From Liolophura sinensis (Eukaryota > Mollusca > Polyplacophora > Chitonida > Chitonidae), in contig NC_088300.1 in the NCBI RefSeq assembly GCF_032854445.1, positions 58,438,984 through 58,502,983 of the forward strand: DNA of 64,000 nt, read 5' to 3'. This document shows positions 36,312-49,412 of the stretch, piece after piece. The stretch's first letter is position 1. Every line of letters starts with the position of its first letter. The notes beneath the pieces are model-generated. The model was not told the origin of the DNA. It searched no databases and was given only the letters and a program-made list of their open reading frames with translations. The position numbers and the translations under genes are program-made.

Positions 36312-39300
36312 ATGACAGAGGTAAGATGTTAGTTCTGAAATTTCTGGTTGTTCGATTCAAAGAGATAGATTTATGGAAAGTTTTTGCAATGGTTTTTGCT
36401 GTATGTTTGTTGTTGTTGTTGTCGTGCTTTTTGGTGGAATTTCCTATGTGATTGTATTAAAAGTGAAATAGATTTGAAGAATTATGACCTTAATGTTTTG
36501 CTGTAATCCGCTGTTAGTTTTACTTGGGATTTTGAGTATGTTTCACTTGTTCATTTTGTGAATGGCAGTCACGTTCTTTCAGTTTCAACTTCATTCATTG
36601 ATTGACGCTCTCTATTTAGTATTGCCATATTTGTAAATAATTACAACATTTTTATGTTTTATGTAGGAGAAAAAGGATACAAAGGATAAAACATCCATTG
36701 ATGACAGTGCCTTTGAGGCACTGGAGAAGGACTTTCAGGAGGTATGTCTATAATGTGAACGAAATGAATGATTTAAAATAAGTACAGATTCTGTGTGTTG
36801 TGTATGCTGCTTTCAAGTTTCTCGCTTTGCATCTGCAAATGTGTACCTGGTGTTATACAGTTAACTTGCCCGTTCCCCTATTTCCAACAAGAGAAAGAGA
36901 AACAAAGCAATTAAAACCATTTATATTGCAATGTTGAAAAATGTCTAGTGAACAGAAATACATTTGGAACATCAATACATAAAGATACATATACATGTAT
37001 ATGTAATAATGCATTTACACTATGGTAATCTGCACAGCTTCAAGTAGTATTCATGTTAAGTCTTGTGTTAATTATATAATACTCACAGTTAAAATGTTGT
37101 CCATGTTTTGTTGATACAGGTCCTTCAAGAGCTAATGGGAGATAAGAGCTTGGAAAAATTCCGTGGGGAGTATGAAAAACTTCATCGTGCTCTGAAAAAA
37201 TCTCATGAAAGTGAAAAACGTTTGATGCAAAAATGTCGGGAATTAAATGCAGAAATTGTGTCTCACTCAGCCAAGGTTTCTACAGCTTTGAAACTTTCAC
37301 AAGAAGATCAGGCAACTATTGCTTCCTTGAAAAAGGTGAGTTGATTACAGTGTCTTTGTATTCTTTCTAATGATATAAAATTTAACCACATGTGTATGGT
37401 GGCTTTCAGTCTTGAAAATTGGCTTTGTTCAAATAAACAGTGAATGAAATAAAAATCTCAGTAATGAAAAGGTTTTTGGCTCTAATATTTGAATCTTTCT
37501 GTTTTTCTTTTAGGTGTATTAAAACTGTAAAGTTCAAGTATCAAAGCAATAAAGGAGGTCATATATCATATTCATTAACATTGTTTTTATTGACAGGAAA
37601 TAGAAAAAGCATGGAAAATGGTTGACGCAGCCCATGAAAAAGAAACAAGAGCTAGAGAAACAATTCAGTCATTAAAACTGGAAATTGCTAACCTGAGTAA
37701 GCTTGTTGAGCAAGGTGCAGGACTAACAATGGGGCAGGAACATAGGTTAGTATTGTTGTTGGTCAGTAAAATTGTGAAAGAATGGATGATCATGTTGAAA
37801 GATTAGCTTTATTAGTAGTTACAGCCATTAGGTACACATTTTATTTTCACACAGTGTGTGTACGATGACTTCTGAGCATTTTAGCATTTATTGCTAAATG
37901 CATGGTGTACCTTGGATGGGATAAGTCACAGTAATAAATGTATATATCACCTAAGAAATTTGACCTTAACTGAGTAGTTTGAATAGCTTAGCCGATTCTT
38001 AAGTTTGTCTTCTGGAGATCCTAGAGCTATATGTGAAATCAATACAGATATATGGTACATTCATTTTGAGTGATAAAGTTATATTTTTGTATTTGTTGTT
38101 TCAGTGTAAATGAACTGTTAAAAATCAAAGAAGATCTGACCAAGGAAAGAGATGAACAACTGTCTGAAATTGTAAAGCTACGAGAACAACTGAATAATAG
38201 TCATGAGCAACAACAGAAGTTGGAGGCTGACAAATTAGCAACGGAGGAAAAAATACAGGAGGTGAGAAAAACTTCAGGTGTAACTCTCTCACTGTCTCCC
38301 AATCCCTGAAAACATGTCAACATTAGCCCTTGCATAATGAGTTGTGGGTTTCTTCAACTCTTTTGTTCATTATATATCTCATTTAAGAGGTTTGTAAGAT
38401 GTTTGACAAACCTGAATTCATCCACCATATTTGTTTGTAAATTGAAGTATTCGTCACTATGGCATAAATACCAGTAATTTTAATAGTGATAGATGAGAAA
38501 ATTGTTAGCCAAATACACCATCAATCTTTTAATGTAAAATTATCCGTTTCAGCTGAATCAAGACATCCAGGTTAGAAATAATGAAGCTCAGCGTGAAAAC
38601 CGAAAAAGAGACAAAATGGAGAGAGAGTTAAAACAGACAAAAGCTGAACTTGATGCGCGATCATCAGAAATCAAGACCATGCAGGTTCAAATAGAACGCT
38701 ACAAACAGGACCATTCCAAATTGGACCAACAGCTCAAAGAACAGAGGGTAAGTCTATGGCAAATAATTTTATATGGCGTGAACCACTGCCATTTTTATTG
38801 TTCAACATTTATACAACAGAAATCCACAAGTACCTTTTGATTAATAGTTTAGTCTGAGTTTTATTGTTGCATCATTGCACTGATTGTTTTTAATTTATGG
38901 TGTTTTCTTTGACAGATTCTTAATGAGAGAGCCATCAAGGATACAGAAATCTTAAATGCACGCTTCCAAAAACTGCAGAATGACTATGAGGTTCAGATCA
39001 GTATGGCTGATCAGCTGGCCCAGGAGAACCAGTCAAAAGCATTGGATCTCAAGGCAGGTTATTTAAAAGGGGATCTGATTGGCCCAATTAGTTAAAACCA
39101 ACCAGTTGTAGTGAGCTAAATATAAGGTGTATCAGCACTGGTAAGGCTGTTATATTATGTGGTAAATTGCCCTATTTTTCTTCGTGAGAACCCTGCATTA
39201 TCATCAAAGTATGTACATGTATATTGACTCTCAATAATATCATTGTATACTTAGGTTATTATACATGCATGAATAATCTTAATTAAAGGCGTGTGATGTT

Positions 39301-42300
39301 CTTAGTCAGAATTTAAGAAATGAAAAACTATGCACTTTTTTGAGGAAGCACCCAAGTTGTAGAGATATTGGAGTTCAAAATATTTTAGACTGTTAAGATG
39401 GATGCAGATTATTTTAAAATGTAAAACAAATTCCATTGCTGTGTCTAGTATTCATACACTTATTAAGCACTGCTCATTTCTAGTTCTGTAGTTATCTTTG
39501 TTGTGTTATTCCAGCAAAAAGAAGATGAGACAAATGCCCTGAAGACTGAAACTCAGCGAGTGAACAAAGTGAGAGAGAATATTCAACGTAAACTGCGAGC
39601 AGTAGAAGATCAGAAGGTAGATGTTGAACAACAGAAAGAGACCCTCAAAGGACAGATTATTGGCCTGGAAAGAGGTGTGTCTAACTTCAAAGATATGTTA
39701 ATAAACAGAACATTTTATCAGCCCATAAAGTAAATCTCATTTTACCTGGTAGTTTGTAGTTGACAAAAGTCATGCCATCACAAGAAGAAAATAAGTTTTG
39801 TATAGAGCTATCCTTTGTTATTGGATTGATTTTAATCATTATGTTATTGATATGATTAGCTTTCTGTTTAATTTGTGGGCGTTTTTTAAAGGAGGCTATT
39901 AAATTGTTTATCATACGACTCTTGAATGCAGAGCTGGAGGCATCCAAGAAACAGGCTGAAACAGATAAAAAGGCTATAGATGACTTGGTCAGGGAGAGAG
40001 ACATATTAAATAAGGTGAGAAGAAAATAGTGTTCTGTAATTCTTCAAATTCTTCAAATGTTTGCAAGGTGTTTATTTAAGCATACTCTGAGGGCACTATT
40101 CTGTGTAGATTGATAAAATTGTACTTTTTGTGAAGCCCTGAAAATGACCAACACTACCAATATATTTATCTCCAAAAACAAATGGAAAAGGTGCATAAAT
40201 TGCACTGAAAGTTGCTCTTTTTACTCCAAAAAGTGGAGGAATGATGGTACATAACTACAGAACAAAATATAATTGTATATGGGATTGTGTTAATTCAAGA
40301 GATGTCAACTCTTTTGACAATAATTGCACATTGAATTATCAACACTTTAAGTGTGTACTACATGTACTTACATTTCTCCATAACAGAACATGTTGAAAGC
40401 TGCAGCAGCCACCCAGAAGCAGCTCCATCTGGTCAAACTCCACGAGCAGTCAAAGAAAAACCTGGAACAGGAAATCCAGAACTACAAAGAGGAGGCTCAG
40501 AAACAGAGGAAGATCATTTACCAGCTGGAAAAGGAGAGAGACAGATATATCAATGAGGCCAGTGACCTCACACAAAAGGTGAGAGTTGGTGGCTAATTCA
40601 TACATAAATTGTTTGCATGTACATATACAAATGTATGGAATCATTTAGCTTTTAATGTGACCATTACAGAATACTTCTGATTTGCTTATTTTATTTGACC
40701 ACTGTTTCGTAAACTGGTTATTCAGGCTGTATTGTTTGTGATTTAAGAAATTAATGTTGGCAAGACTAGGTGATACTTATGGACGCACTTAAATTTAAGA
40801 ACAAATTATCCTCAGCATCATTTTTAAGACAGGCCAACTTTTTACATCTATTAAAGTGTCATGTAATGTCATATAATTGTCTTATGAATACGGTTGTTAT
40901 GTTGGATTGTATTGAATTGTGGGTTGTGTTCAAAGGTGTTACAACATATGGAGGATGTAAAGGTAAGAGAGATGCAGATCTTTGACTACAAGAAGAAGAT
41001 AGCTGAGGCGGAGACCAAGTTGAAACAACAACAAAATTTGTACGAAGCCGTCAGGAGTGACCGAAACCTGTACAGCAAGAACCTCATTGAATCGCAGGTA
41101 CAGAAATTCATTCTTGATTCTAAGATACTTGTGATAATAACTGGTAATGTTTTCTGAAATTTGTGGGGACACTGCTTTTCTTTTATACATACCGTAAAAG
41201 TCTCCACATTAACGATGCGACAACAGGGCAAGCTAATAGGGCAAGCTATTGGCATTCAACAGCTTATCAAAGAAAGGTCGTATCAAAGGGGTTATGAAAG
41301 AAAGGTCGTATAATTGAAATATACTTGAGTATGGCGTACGACACCATTCAAATAAATAAATGTGAGACTGAAGTGATGTAATTTGAAATAAGATTAAAAT
41401 TCGTATTCTATAAATTTTGAAATGTATCACCCTTATGATTTACAGGATGAGATCACTGAAATGAAGCGTAAGCTGAAGATCATGAACCATCAAATTGACC
41501 AACTGAAGGAGGAGATCCAGGCTAAGGAAGCAGCTTTGGTGAAGGAGCATCTGGAACACCAGCGGGTGGAGAAAGAGAAGGAAACCTTGAAGGCGGAGTT
41601 GCAGCAGATGAAACAACAGGCTGCCGAAAGCAAGGCGTACATTGAGGCCCAGGAGGCAGAGGAGAGAAAACTGCTCAAGATCATCGCTGAGGCTGATGCA
41701 GAGAGAGTCAAACAGAAGAAAGAGCTTGATCAGGTGAGGACTGTTGTGGCTCAAAGTATCGAGTTTTAAACCTTCTGAATTGAAAGAAAATCAGTCCGTA
41801 TGTATACTAGTAAATGCAACATCAGTTTCACCCTCTTAATATCTTCTGGAACAGCTATGATAGCATTGAACCATTATAGGCTGTTTTGCGTCTTCGTCAA
41901 GCTGAATTGATTGACACCTAAGTCATCAACTGATCATGTAATTTCTGATTGCACAAGTCCAGAATAATTGTTGCTATATGTGCTCTAACTTTTTCTTGTT
42001 CCGAAAAATGCGGTGATGTGTGTATGTGATTTTAGAACAAAAAATTCTTTCAAGCATGTCATAAACTTAATTTTGGAAAGTATGGGTCTTGTAGTGTGTG
42101 ACGTTACGTTCGTGTTGACAGGTGATCGGTGAGCGAGACATTCTGGGTACTCAGCTGGTCAGGAGAAACGATGAACTGGCGCTATTGTACGAGAAGATCA
42201 AGATCCAGCAGTCTGTGCTGAACAAAGGAGAGATCCAGTACAACCAGAGACTGGAGGATATACGAGTTCTGAAACTGGAGATCAAAAAACTGCGTCGTGA

Positions 42301-43945
42301 GAAGATGATTCTGCAGAAGAGTGTGGCTAACGTGGATGACCTGAGACGTGAGGTGTATCACCTCCAGAGGGAGCTATTGAGGGAGAGGACACGCTGTAAG
42401 GCCCTAGAGGAGGAGCTTGAAAACCCCATGAACATCCACAGATGGAGGAAACTCGAGGTCAGTCACAATCACAACTGTCTCACGGCTGATTCTGAATTGC
42501 CAGTTGTAATTTTACTTTCCGCATTGATTCATTTCGTTGTAGAGTGGCAACTTCATAATGTAAGATTGGGTGGGGTTAATGCCAGTTTAGGTACATGTAA
42601 CACTTGTACAAGTGGAGTTGTGTTGGTGTACAGTGTTGGATCAACACCAATACATACGTGGTGAAAGGTGCATGCAATAAGATGACTGGTAGGCAGTGGT
42701 AATTGTATGCTTTTTTTATTGATGTTTTCTATGTTGGTAGTCTTTTGTTATGAATGGAAACGTGGCATTTCCATTTAGCTAATCTAAGTTTAACAATCAC
42801 ATGTTATAGGGAAGCGACCCAAGCACATACGAGATGATCCAGAAAATCCACACGTTACAAAAACGTCTGATATCAAAGACGGAGGAAGTTGTTGAAAAGG
42901 AACTGTTGATCCAAGAGAAAGAGAAACTTTATGTTGAGTTGAAACACATTCTAGCTCGACAGCCAGGTCCAGAAGTGGCTGAACAACTGACCATCTACCA
43001 GCAGACTCTCAAGGAAAAGACGAAACAGATGAAGGTATGTAGCATTCCTGCAACGATATTTCTTAATGTTCGTGATGCTTTGAATCACGGATTATGTTGT
43101 AATAAATGATGCTCAGGACATGATTTGCTAATTGTAAGTTATCTGACCATCTGTGTTGGAGATCATACCGAACTAGGGAGGAGTATTTATAATGACATGT
43201 TATTACAGGAAACAGTCTACATGTATTCTCTTTATGCTTTCTTTCAGGCAATGTCATCAGAACTGAATATGTACGAGTCACAGGTTAGCGAGTATAAATA
43301 TGAGATAGAGCGAATTGCGCGAGAACTGCAAGAGGTGAAGAAGAAATACTTTTTACAGAAGAAAAAGGAACAGTCTCAAAGGTATGATGATGACATCATG
43401 CCTTTACCATGTGTCATGTTTTCATTTATTTCTCAGTCCTTTTTTGTCCCCATCTTTACTGTCATTCAGTTGTGTGTATAATGCAGAAAACTTTTTCGAG
43501 GTACAGTAGTTGGCTCAGAACACCGATCGTTAATTGTATATGTAGGAGTATTTATACAGGAGAACCTATACATTGCAAAATAAAGGCAGCGGAAATTTCT
43601 TGTCTTGGGCCCCTTGTCATCAGTCTGAACAATATCTGTTGGAAGACGATAAAATATAGGAGACACCAGTTTTTCATCATGTAGAACAGAGATGACTCTC
43701 TAGCTCGCCCATACCTATGCGCCAAGAACAATAGAGCATACAGTAACCCATAAATCCAGTTACAGCTGTACATATGTATACATGTATACGCTCCATAAAA
43801 ATTCACGTATTGGTCATTTTATTTCAGAGAGCGGGAGAGAGCTATAGCCCAAGCCGGTGCTCCGATAATACAGCCACAGAGACCAGACGCTTCGAGATTC
43901 ACTGGAGGAGGTTTTAACCTTAAACCAGCCAAAACAGCTGCATAG
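36312..43945 (+). CDS. CFAP58: Cilia- and flagella-associated protein 58 (CCDC147), 16 exons, complete
   Basis: Exons: 36312-36320, 36667-36741, 37120-37335, 37597-37745, 38105-38261, 38553-38747, 38916-39053, 39515-39674, 39932-40014, 40387-40578, 40936-41097, 41446-41733, 42122-42457, 42810-43034, 43248-43381, 43828-43945. Phases agree throughout. The product has 878 residues; human CFAP58 has 872. It is almost entirely coiled coil, rich in Glu, Lys and Gln. Family-like segments include ALEKDFQEVLQELMGDKSLE near the N-terminus, GERDILGTQLVRRNDELALL and LQRELLRERTRCKALEEELE in the conserved C-terminal half, and NPMNIHRWRKLEGSDPS. The C-terminus ends GGGFNLKPAKTAA. In animals CFAP58 is needed for sperm flagella and motile cilia, and human mutations cause malformed sperm flagella. 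All introns are GT-AG except the one after 39053, which starts GC. Exon 1 codes only MTE. Confidence 0.95.
40031..40250. mobile_element. 220-bp MITE, copy 2 (CFAP58 intron 9)
   Basis: Interior matches copy 1 at 20430-20652: 'agattgataaaattgta' and 'gtgaagccctgaaaatg', and 'gcataaattgcactgaaagt' near the right end. The inverted ends are more decayed (left GTTCTGTAATTCTTC, right on the reverse strand GTACCATCATTCCTCC). A TA is visible at the right edge. It lies between CFAP58 exons 9 and 10. Confidence 0.65.
41306..41362 (+). mobile_element. SINE 3'-end remnant (CFAP58 intron 11)
   Basis: The block 'gtcgtataattgaaatatac' is followed by 'gagtatggcgtacgacacc' and a short (AATA)n, a mutated version of the conserved SINE 3' end. 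A partial duplicate of its start ('aaaggtcgtat') lies just upstream at 41274-41284. Confidence 0.65.
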
Positions 43946-44892
43946 CTAACCACTGTACAAATGCGCTGACTGTGATAAGTTTTAACCTTATAGGGACATT
44001 GCTCGAAAAGAGCCCGGCAAATTTTTCCTGACACCCAATCCGTTTAAAAAAGCTTTCAAAATGCCGTATGTTTTGAAATGTGAACAAGTGTATCAAGAAG
44101 AACATATTTTTCGACTTTCATGAACCGGTTTTCATTCGTGTTGTAAATTTCGATCATCAACCCACAATTAAATCAGTATTTCACACTGTTTGCTTCCTAC
44201 TGCTAGTGTCAATTTTAGGTACATATATGTTCATCTGTTTAAGATAGGCTTTTCGAATGTTTTATATGTTCCTAAGTTGATGTATGAGGTGAATGCAAAT
44301 GTTTGTAGCATGATAGTATTTAATGCAGAAAACACATTAAATTTTATTTAGGTAGAATTTCTGTTTCTGTACTTCTTTTATTAAATTACTAACGGCCATA
44401 AGTCACATTTTGTAGACGGAAGAAAATAATATTGGGTTAGTTTGTGCAGGTAAATATATTTTGGCAAGTAACATCCGTGCTATTTCACATTTTATCAAAT
44501 GAAATTCAACTGTAATTGTTGAGGAAAATGACGTTTGTAGGTGTCAGTGTTTTCTGTTCTCGTAAACTCTGGGCTGTTATTAATAAAACGCGAATATTTG
44601 TCAAAAATTAGCATAGTTTGTGTGCATATTTACTACGGTCCTCTGTACTGAAGGCATAGAACATGACAAAGAAAATAAAACTGTTTCCAGGAATAATATA
44701 CTACAATAGGTTGTTACCCCTGTGGAGATGGTAATGACCGTGCATGCAGTCAGTATGCTTGAGATGGCTTTCAGTTAGTCGGACATGTGAAAGTGTTTCC
44801 ATTCCAGCCTCAGACAAGAGTTTTTTTTTGAATTTCCTTGCCTCCAGCCTTTTCAGTGACAATAAACGATCAAAGAAACGTGGGCCAGTCTA
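43946..44892. other. CFAP58 3' flank
   Basis: No ORF of note. AATAAA occurs at 44582-44587 and 44674-44679 as possible polyadenylation signals, but closer ATTAAA sites also exist and the true end is not determinable. Confidence 0.4.
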
Positions 44893-45005
44893 GTGGTTTT
44901 CCCTGGAATTCATTTGACATGTTCACTTGCCTTCCAACTGTGAAACCGACGGTTGTCATGGAAGTAAATATCCGTGAGTGCGGCGTTAAAAACTAATCTA
45001 TCAAA
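44893..45005 (+). mobile_element. Diverged SINE 3'-end remnant
   Basis: 'ggttttccctgg' and 'tgagtgcggcgttaaaaact' keep the order of the conserved 3' block but with many substitutions. It may be an old or sister subfamily. Confidence 0.5.
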
Positions 45006-45261
45006 GATGTCTTAAGCAGAGTGTCCTTAAATTATTGCTCCGTATTCTTATTATTTGTTCTAAATTCGGATTTCAAATAAAGATCACCAGATACTGATTA
45101 TATACGACGTACATAGGGTTGACGACGTAACCTCGGACTGGGCAAAGTTTATATCACCACAAAGCATACCATAAGGACTAAATTACATTTTGAAAGCCAC
45201 CCTCACCAAGAAGACATCAAGAAGTACAAAAATATGAAACACTTTGTTCATTTGTTTGATT

Positions 45262-45435
45262 GGTAGTCAAAGACGCCCTGAAGAATTTTTCAGTTATACA
45301 AAGCGGTGAAGTTATGGATGAATGAAACCGGAGTGGTTGGAGTAAATCATCGACCTTCGCCAGGCACCGGACAAACCTTGAAGACGAAACACACCAAGAG
45401 CTGGATTCGAACACGCGCCTTCAATGGTCAAGAGT
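45262..45435 (-). mobile_element. SINE copy, minus strand, diverged
   Basis: In reverse order it contains 'gaagaatttttcagttatac', 'ggagtaaatcatcgacc' and 'gagctggattcgaacacgcg' (a tRNA B-box in reverse). This matches the copy at 29573-29745 piece by piece. Confidence 0.6.
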
Positions 45436-46674
45436 ATTATGATCGCAGTGAGCCCCTGTCCTCCCCTCCCCTCCGACATTTTGTAAAACACACGGACCCG
45501 ATACGCACCATTTTTTATATATCTCACCGAGTTTGAGAGCTTGTGCTGTAAACCAGTTGATGTTTGACTTTACTGTTGCCCCTTATGAGCATAATATATG
45601 CCTGAGTGATATTTTACACGGATGGCCATGGTGTTATTACTATTTGTTACACCTTGTCAAAAGCCGGCATGCAAAGGTTTGCTAAAACAATGATCGTGGT
45701 AAAAGGTCCACAGGCAGAGAATCTTCGATGCATGGTATATATTTCAAGTCATTCCAAGCATACCTGATTATGAGCAGTAACTTAGCTAATGTTATGTGTA
45801 AAATGCAATTAATTGGATAGTTAACGGAGCACTATGGCCTTCGGTTAAGATGTCAGGCTGACCTGCTACCTGTTATAAAGACCCTCAGGGGCGTGTTTTA
45901 ACTTATTGTTTCCAATTTCATCTGCCGACCTGTTAGATGTACTGTATTCAGCGTTTGATGAGTCTATATAGAGCCTGGGATTATGATAGACGGATAGGGC
46001 CTAATGTCAAAGCGCTTCCGTGGATGTGTCTGTACGTGTCGCTGTAAAGCGTTATTAGTAATCAAGCTCAACACCACATATTCCACGGACTACTAAACAT
46101 CTTAGATCATTGACCAAATGTATCATTAATGGACGTGTATAGCTTTATGAATAATTGACTCGATACACCTTGCACGTTTAACTGAGTGGTCGAATGGCCT
46201 TTGTAAACAATCCAAAACCCTATGGCCATTGAGATCGTTTATTGGAATTCAACTAAATTTCAGGTAACTGCCATTATCCAAATTGCTTCCCTTATTTACT
46301 GTAAGTGGAATCAATATATTGGCTTGTGATACAAACAAATGTCTAATTTCCATAAATATTTGATTTCGACCCATCTGTCTTTATATGCAATGAATTATGA
46401 TCTGTCCAACTTGCATGAGATCCACCCAGGAACAAATGTTTTGCTTAGGACATCAGTTGAGTGTGTGTGGAGAATGCTGCGCTAATAAAAAAAAAAACTT
46501 TCGTTTCATTTTATGTCACCCCATCGATGGCACCGAGCAGTAACATTTACTGTGTCCACGACGTTAGTGGTACAGCGGTTGGATGTAGACAGATAATCAT
46601 ATGTTGTGATTAATCGGTTGCTGCCCGAACGATCACTGATTTGTAAAATTTATTTCAACGTGCCCAGATACTGG
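45436..46674. other. Intergenic upstream of the intact GPCR
   Basis: No supported gene. AT-rich with short chance ORFs. Confidence 0.45.
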
Positions 46675-46683
46675 TATAAATAG
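46675..46683 (+). promoter_or_regulatory. TATA box, probably for the intact GPCR
   Basis: TATAAATAG is a perfect TATA consensus, followed by GC-rich 'cggccgc'. A start site about 30 bp downstream (near 46710) would give an untranslated leader of about 700 bp, or a spliced leader, before the ATG at 47419. It is the best TATA box in the region, but the link to the GPCR is inferred. Confidence 0.4.
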
Positions 46684-47418
46684 CGGCCGCATTAAAAGCT
46701 TTTCCGAATCGCTAGGACACCGCGCTGTAAATGTAGACATGGGAGATACTGGTTGCCCTATAACACGTGAAGGTCAGCTACGAATACGACAGTGTCATTT
46801 ATTTGAATTTTGAAGCTGAATATGTTGAGGATATACTTCAAGAATTTATTGCTGTGAATAAGTGGGGCTTATCGTTCGTTGCGTTTGTTTCATTAAAGAT
46901 GACTGGACGACAACCGCTTACAAATGTGATTTAGTGGCGATGTATGATTGAGTGACTTGAGCAAGGAAACAATGTAAAGCTGCAACAACTGACCAGCTCC
47001 TGAATACCAGCAGGAAACATTATGGGAATAACAACAACCGTGCTAACAAAAGTTCTAAAGATTCAAAAGTTCCCAACGGAATCGATTAAATTGGGTTGAC
47101 GGCACAGTTGTGATAGTCACTGGACTCTTGAAATCTGTTTTCAACGTTTGCTAAAGATATATTGGTAGCCCATGGAATATGAAAACACCTTCAACACGTC
47201 AAAATGAAATGAACCCTTTGGCGTAGGTGAATGTCACGGCTGCATGACACATGCATTTCGATGTAGAGCTGTTGATGTTGAAAGGATTTCATGACCTATA
47301 TACTGCGTTTATTACATGAACTCAAGGATGTTATCATGAGTTTGGAACCAGAGACATTACTGACAGTTTGTGGTGGAAACGATTAACCAAGAACCATATT
47401 TCCAGCATCATCCACATC

Positions 47419-48366
47419 ATGGGTTTCTTCCATCAATTTCCAAATGAAACAGAAATTCAAGATAACACTTCAGCTGTTGTGTATGATTTGCCGTTTCTTC
47501 AGAATGGCACTGCTGTCCTCTGGTTTGTCTTTCTGGCCATTGTTATCTTTGGTATGCTCTGCAATTTAGCTTTGATGACATTCGTTCTTCGACAACACTC
47601 ACTAAGGACGTCCCCGACTTATATCCTACTGTTTAGCCTCTCGCTTGCGGACCTGTGCCTGCTTATTATGGCTGCGTCATACTTAAGCAAGGAGCTATTC
47701 CATCTCGACGTACTCAGTCAGGTTTGGTGTCGAATGATGTACTTTTTCGTTTACTGCACGTCAGCATCGAGTGTATCTCACCTTGTTACCTTTTCCGTAT
47801 TTCGGTATTTAATTTTGACCCGTCCATTTTGGGCAAGAACCCATATTACCCAGAAAAGTAGCGTTTGTGTTTGCATAGCCATATGGATAGTGTGCCTCAC
47901 TTCATCCTCATCCATTATTTTCTTGACGGGGTTTAATACCTTCGCCACATCGGACAATCAGACAGTTACCAGATGCTGTATCAACCCGAAATCCGCTTTG
48001 ACATTTTTGCCCACCTTAATCTTCGGTTCTGCTGGGTCATGTGGGCTGATGGCAGGGTTCCATATAGCCAAGACGATCAAACTACGTCACAATGCCGATA
48101 TGATACAAAATGGGAAACATACCAGATCTCGTCAGGTGTCCAACAGAGCTGTGGCAGCCATAGTTCTCACATTTGGAATGGCGTGGTTTCCTCTAGTTGG
48201 ATTGTATCTTGTGATTTACCTTTCAGGGTTAAAACTCCCCGCCATAGTGTACACATTGGTGTGGCCAGTTATGGAATGTTTGGTATTTGTCAACAGTGCG
48301 ATCAACCCAGTCTTATACTTTTTCTTCTCCTGGGCAAAAGAAAGATCATGTTTTTCTTGCACGTGA
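47419..48366 (+). CDS. Intronless class A (rhodopsin-like) GPCR, probably a peptide-receptor type
   Basis: The frame is open from 47368, but ATG at 47419 gives 315 residues and an N-terminus (MGFFHQFPNETE) parallel to the two related copies (MNF-D-FSNET), so I prefer it. Seven hydrophobic segments are clear: TM1 about 33-56 with N49; TM2 with LSLADL (D78); TM3 after the disulfide Cys at 104, ending VFRY where most class A receptors have DRY; TM4 with W156; extracellular loop 2 Cys at 186/187; TM5 about 196-220; TM6 FGMAWFPL; TM7 with NSAINPVLY (NPxxY). N-glycosylation sites lie at 9, 16, 29 and 180. The tail is short and ends in Cys (possible palmitoylation). The layout loosely recalls galanin or allatostatin-A receptors, but the ligand is unknown. 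It is one of four related copies on this strand. Confidence 0.85.
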   Translation: MGFFHQFPNETEIQDNTSAVVYDLPFLQNGTAVLWFVFLAIVIFGMLCNLALMTFVLRQHSLRTSPTYILLFSLSLADLCLLIMAASYLSKELFHLDVLSQVWCRMMYFFVYCTSASSVSHLVTFSVFRYLILTRPFWARTHITQKSSVCVCIAIWIVCLTSSSSIIFLTGFNTFATSDNQTVTRCCINPKSALTFLPTLIFGSAGSCGLMAGFHIAKTIKLRHNADMIQNGKHTRSRQVSNRAVAAIVLTFGMAWFPLVGLYLVIYLSGLKLPAIVYTLVWPVMECLVFVNSAINPVLYFFFSWAKERSCFSCT

Positions 48367-49412
48367 CATTATATAATATACTGAATTTGGTGCTTTTAAT
48401 GTGAACAATTAGTGTAGCTCTCGATAACTGTTTCTTACACACAGACCATAAAAAGCGCTGTTACACTCCACTTAGTTCTTATGTTATTATAGAACATGAT
48501 TTTGTCTTTCGGCTCTAACCCCAACAGTTTTAAGTTTTAGTGGACACATACACAGATGACAGTTTGTAGCGACTCACATTCGTCAATTTTCGCAGTTGTC
48601 ATGGTAACTAGATATTCTTGATATATACATGTACTGTATAAATGGATTTGATTTTAATGCCCCCTTGATCTCTTGTTACACGAGTGTTATGTCCACTACA
48701 AAACTGGTAAACCTGTACAGACGCTGACATAGCTGATGACAAAGTCATTCAAATCAACAGAAATGAACCATCGCTAATAGTTAGATGTTGACAGAACATC
48801 GCATTAGTCTGTACGGCTGTGACAATGTACACATTTAAATGTAGATAACTTGACCTCATCGTGGCGTTAGTGATGGTTTGCCAACCATTACTGAATTACC
48901 GCCATAGGCCCATACATATTTGGTCACGTGTATAGTGTTATTTGAAACGAAGTTAGAAAGGTTTTTTTACAGGCGCGCTGATGATTATCGATGGCAAAAT
49001 GGATGGCAAATGGACACGGAGTGTATGTTAATTTGGTTAAAATACGATGCCAAATGGTTGTAAACTTGTCTTGTAGGCCTATATGGATTTGTTATATTGC
49101 GATATTTGCTGCGATGTAGCTCCAGTGACACGTGTTATTACTATATGAGTGCATTGGCAGTGATCCTGTTTTCAAGTTCACCGCTGACAGATGCGACCAA
49201 AATTTGCGTCATTCGAAGAGAGAGATTGCAATTAATTGCCACATGAATAGGTGAAGACGTGGGTCAATAACAGGCAACAGTTCTAGAAACACCTATACTC
49301 GAGTTTTGCGTGACAGAATTCTATTAATGGAGAAACTTCAACCGATCTCAATCATAGCCGTTGTCTGATGGTTATCGAAAAAGCAAGAAACTTTAAAAGC
49401 AGTTGGTTTACC
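48367..49412. other. Spacer between GPCR copies 1 and 2
   Basis: 48367-48490 is duplicated at 49954-50085 (the 3' flank of the chimeric copy). The rest shows no ORF or repeat. The sequence just before 49413 resembles that before copy 3 at 55290. Confidence 0.5.

Noticed and set aside
41440-41754. Antisense open frame of about 104 codons over a CFAP58 exon
   Set aside because: Antisense of a coiled-coil exon. Such frames stay open because of Glu/Lys/Gln codon bias.
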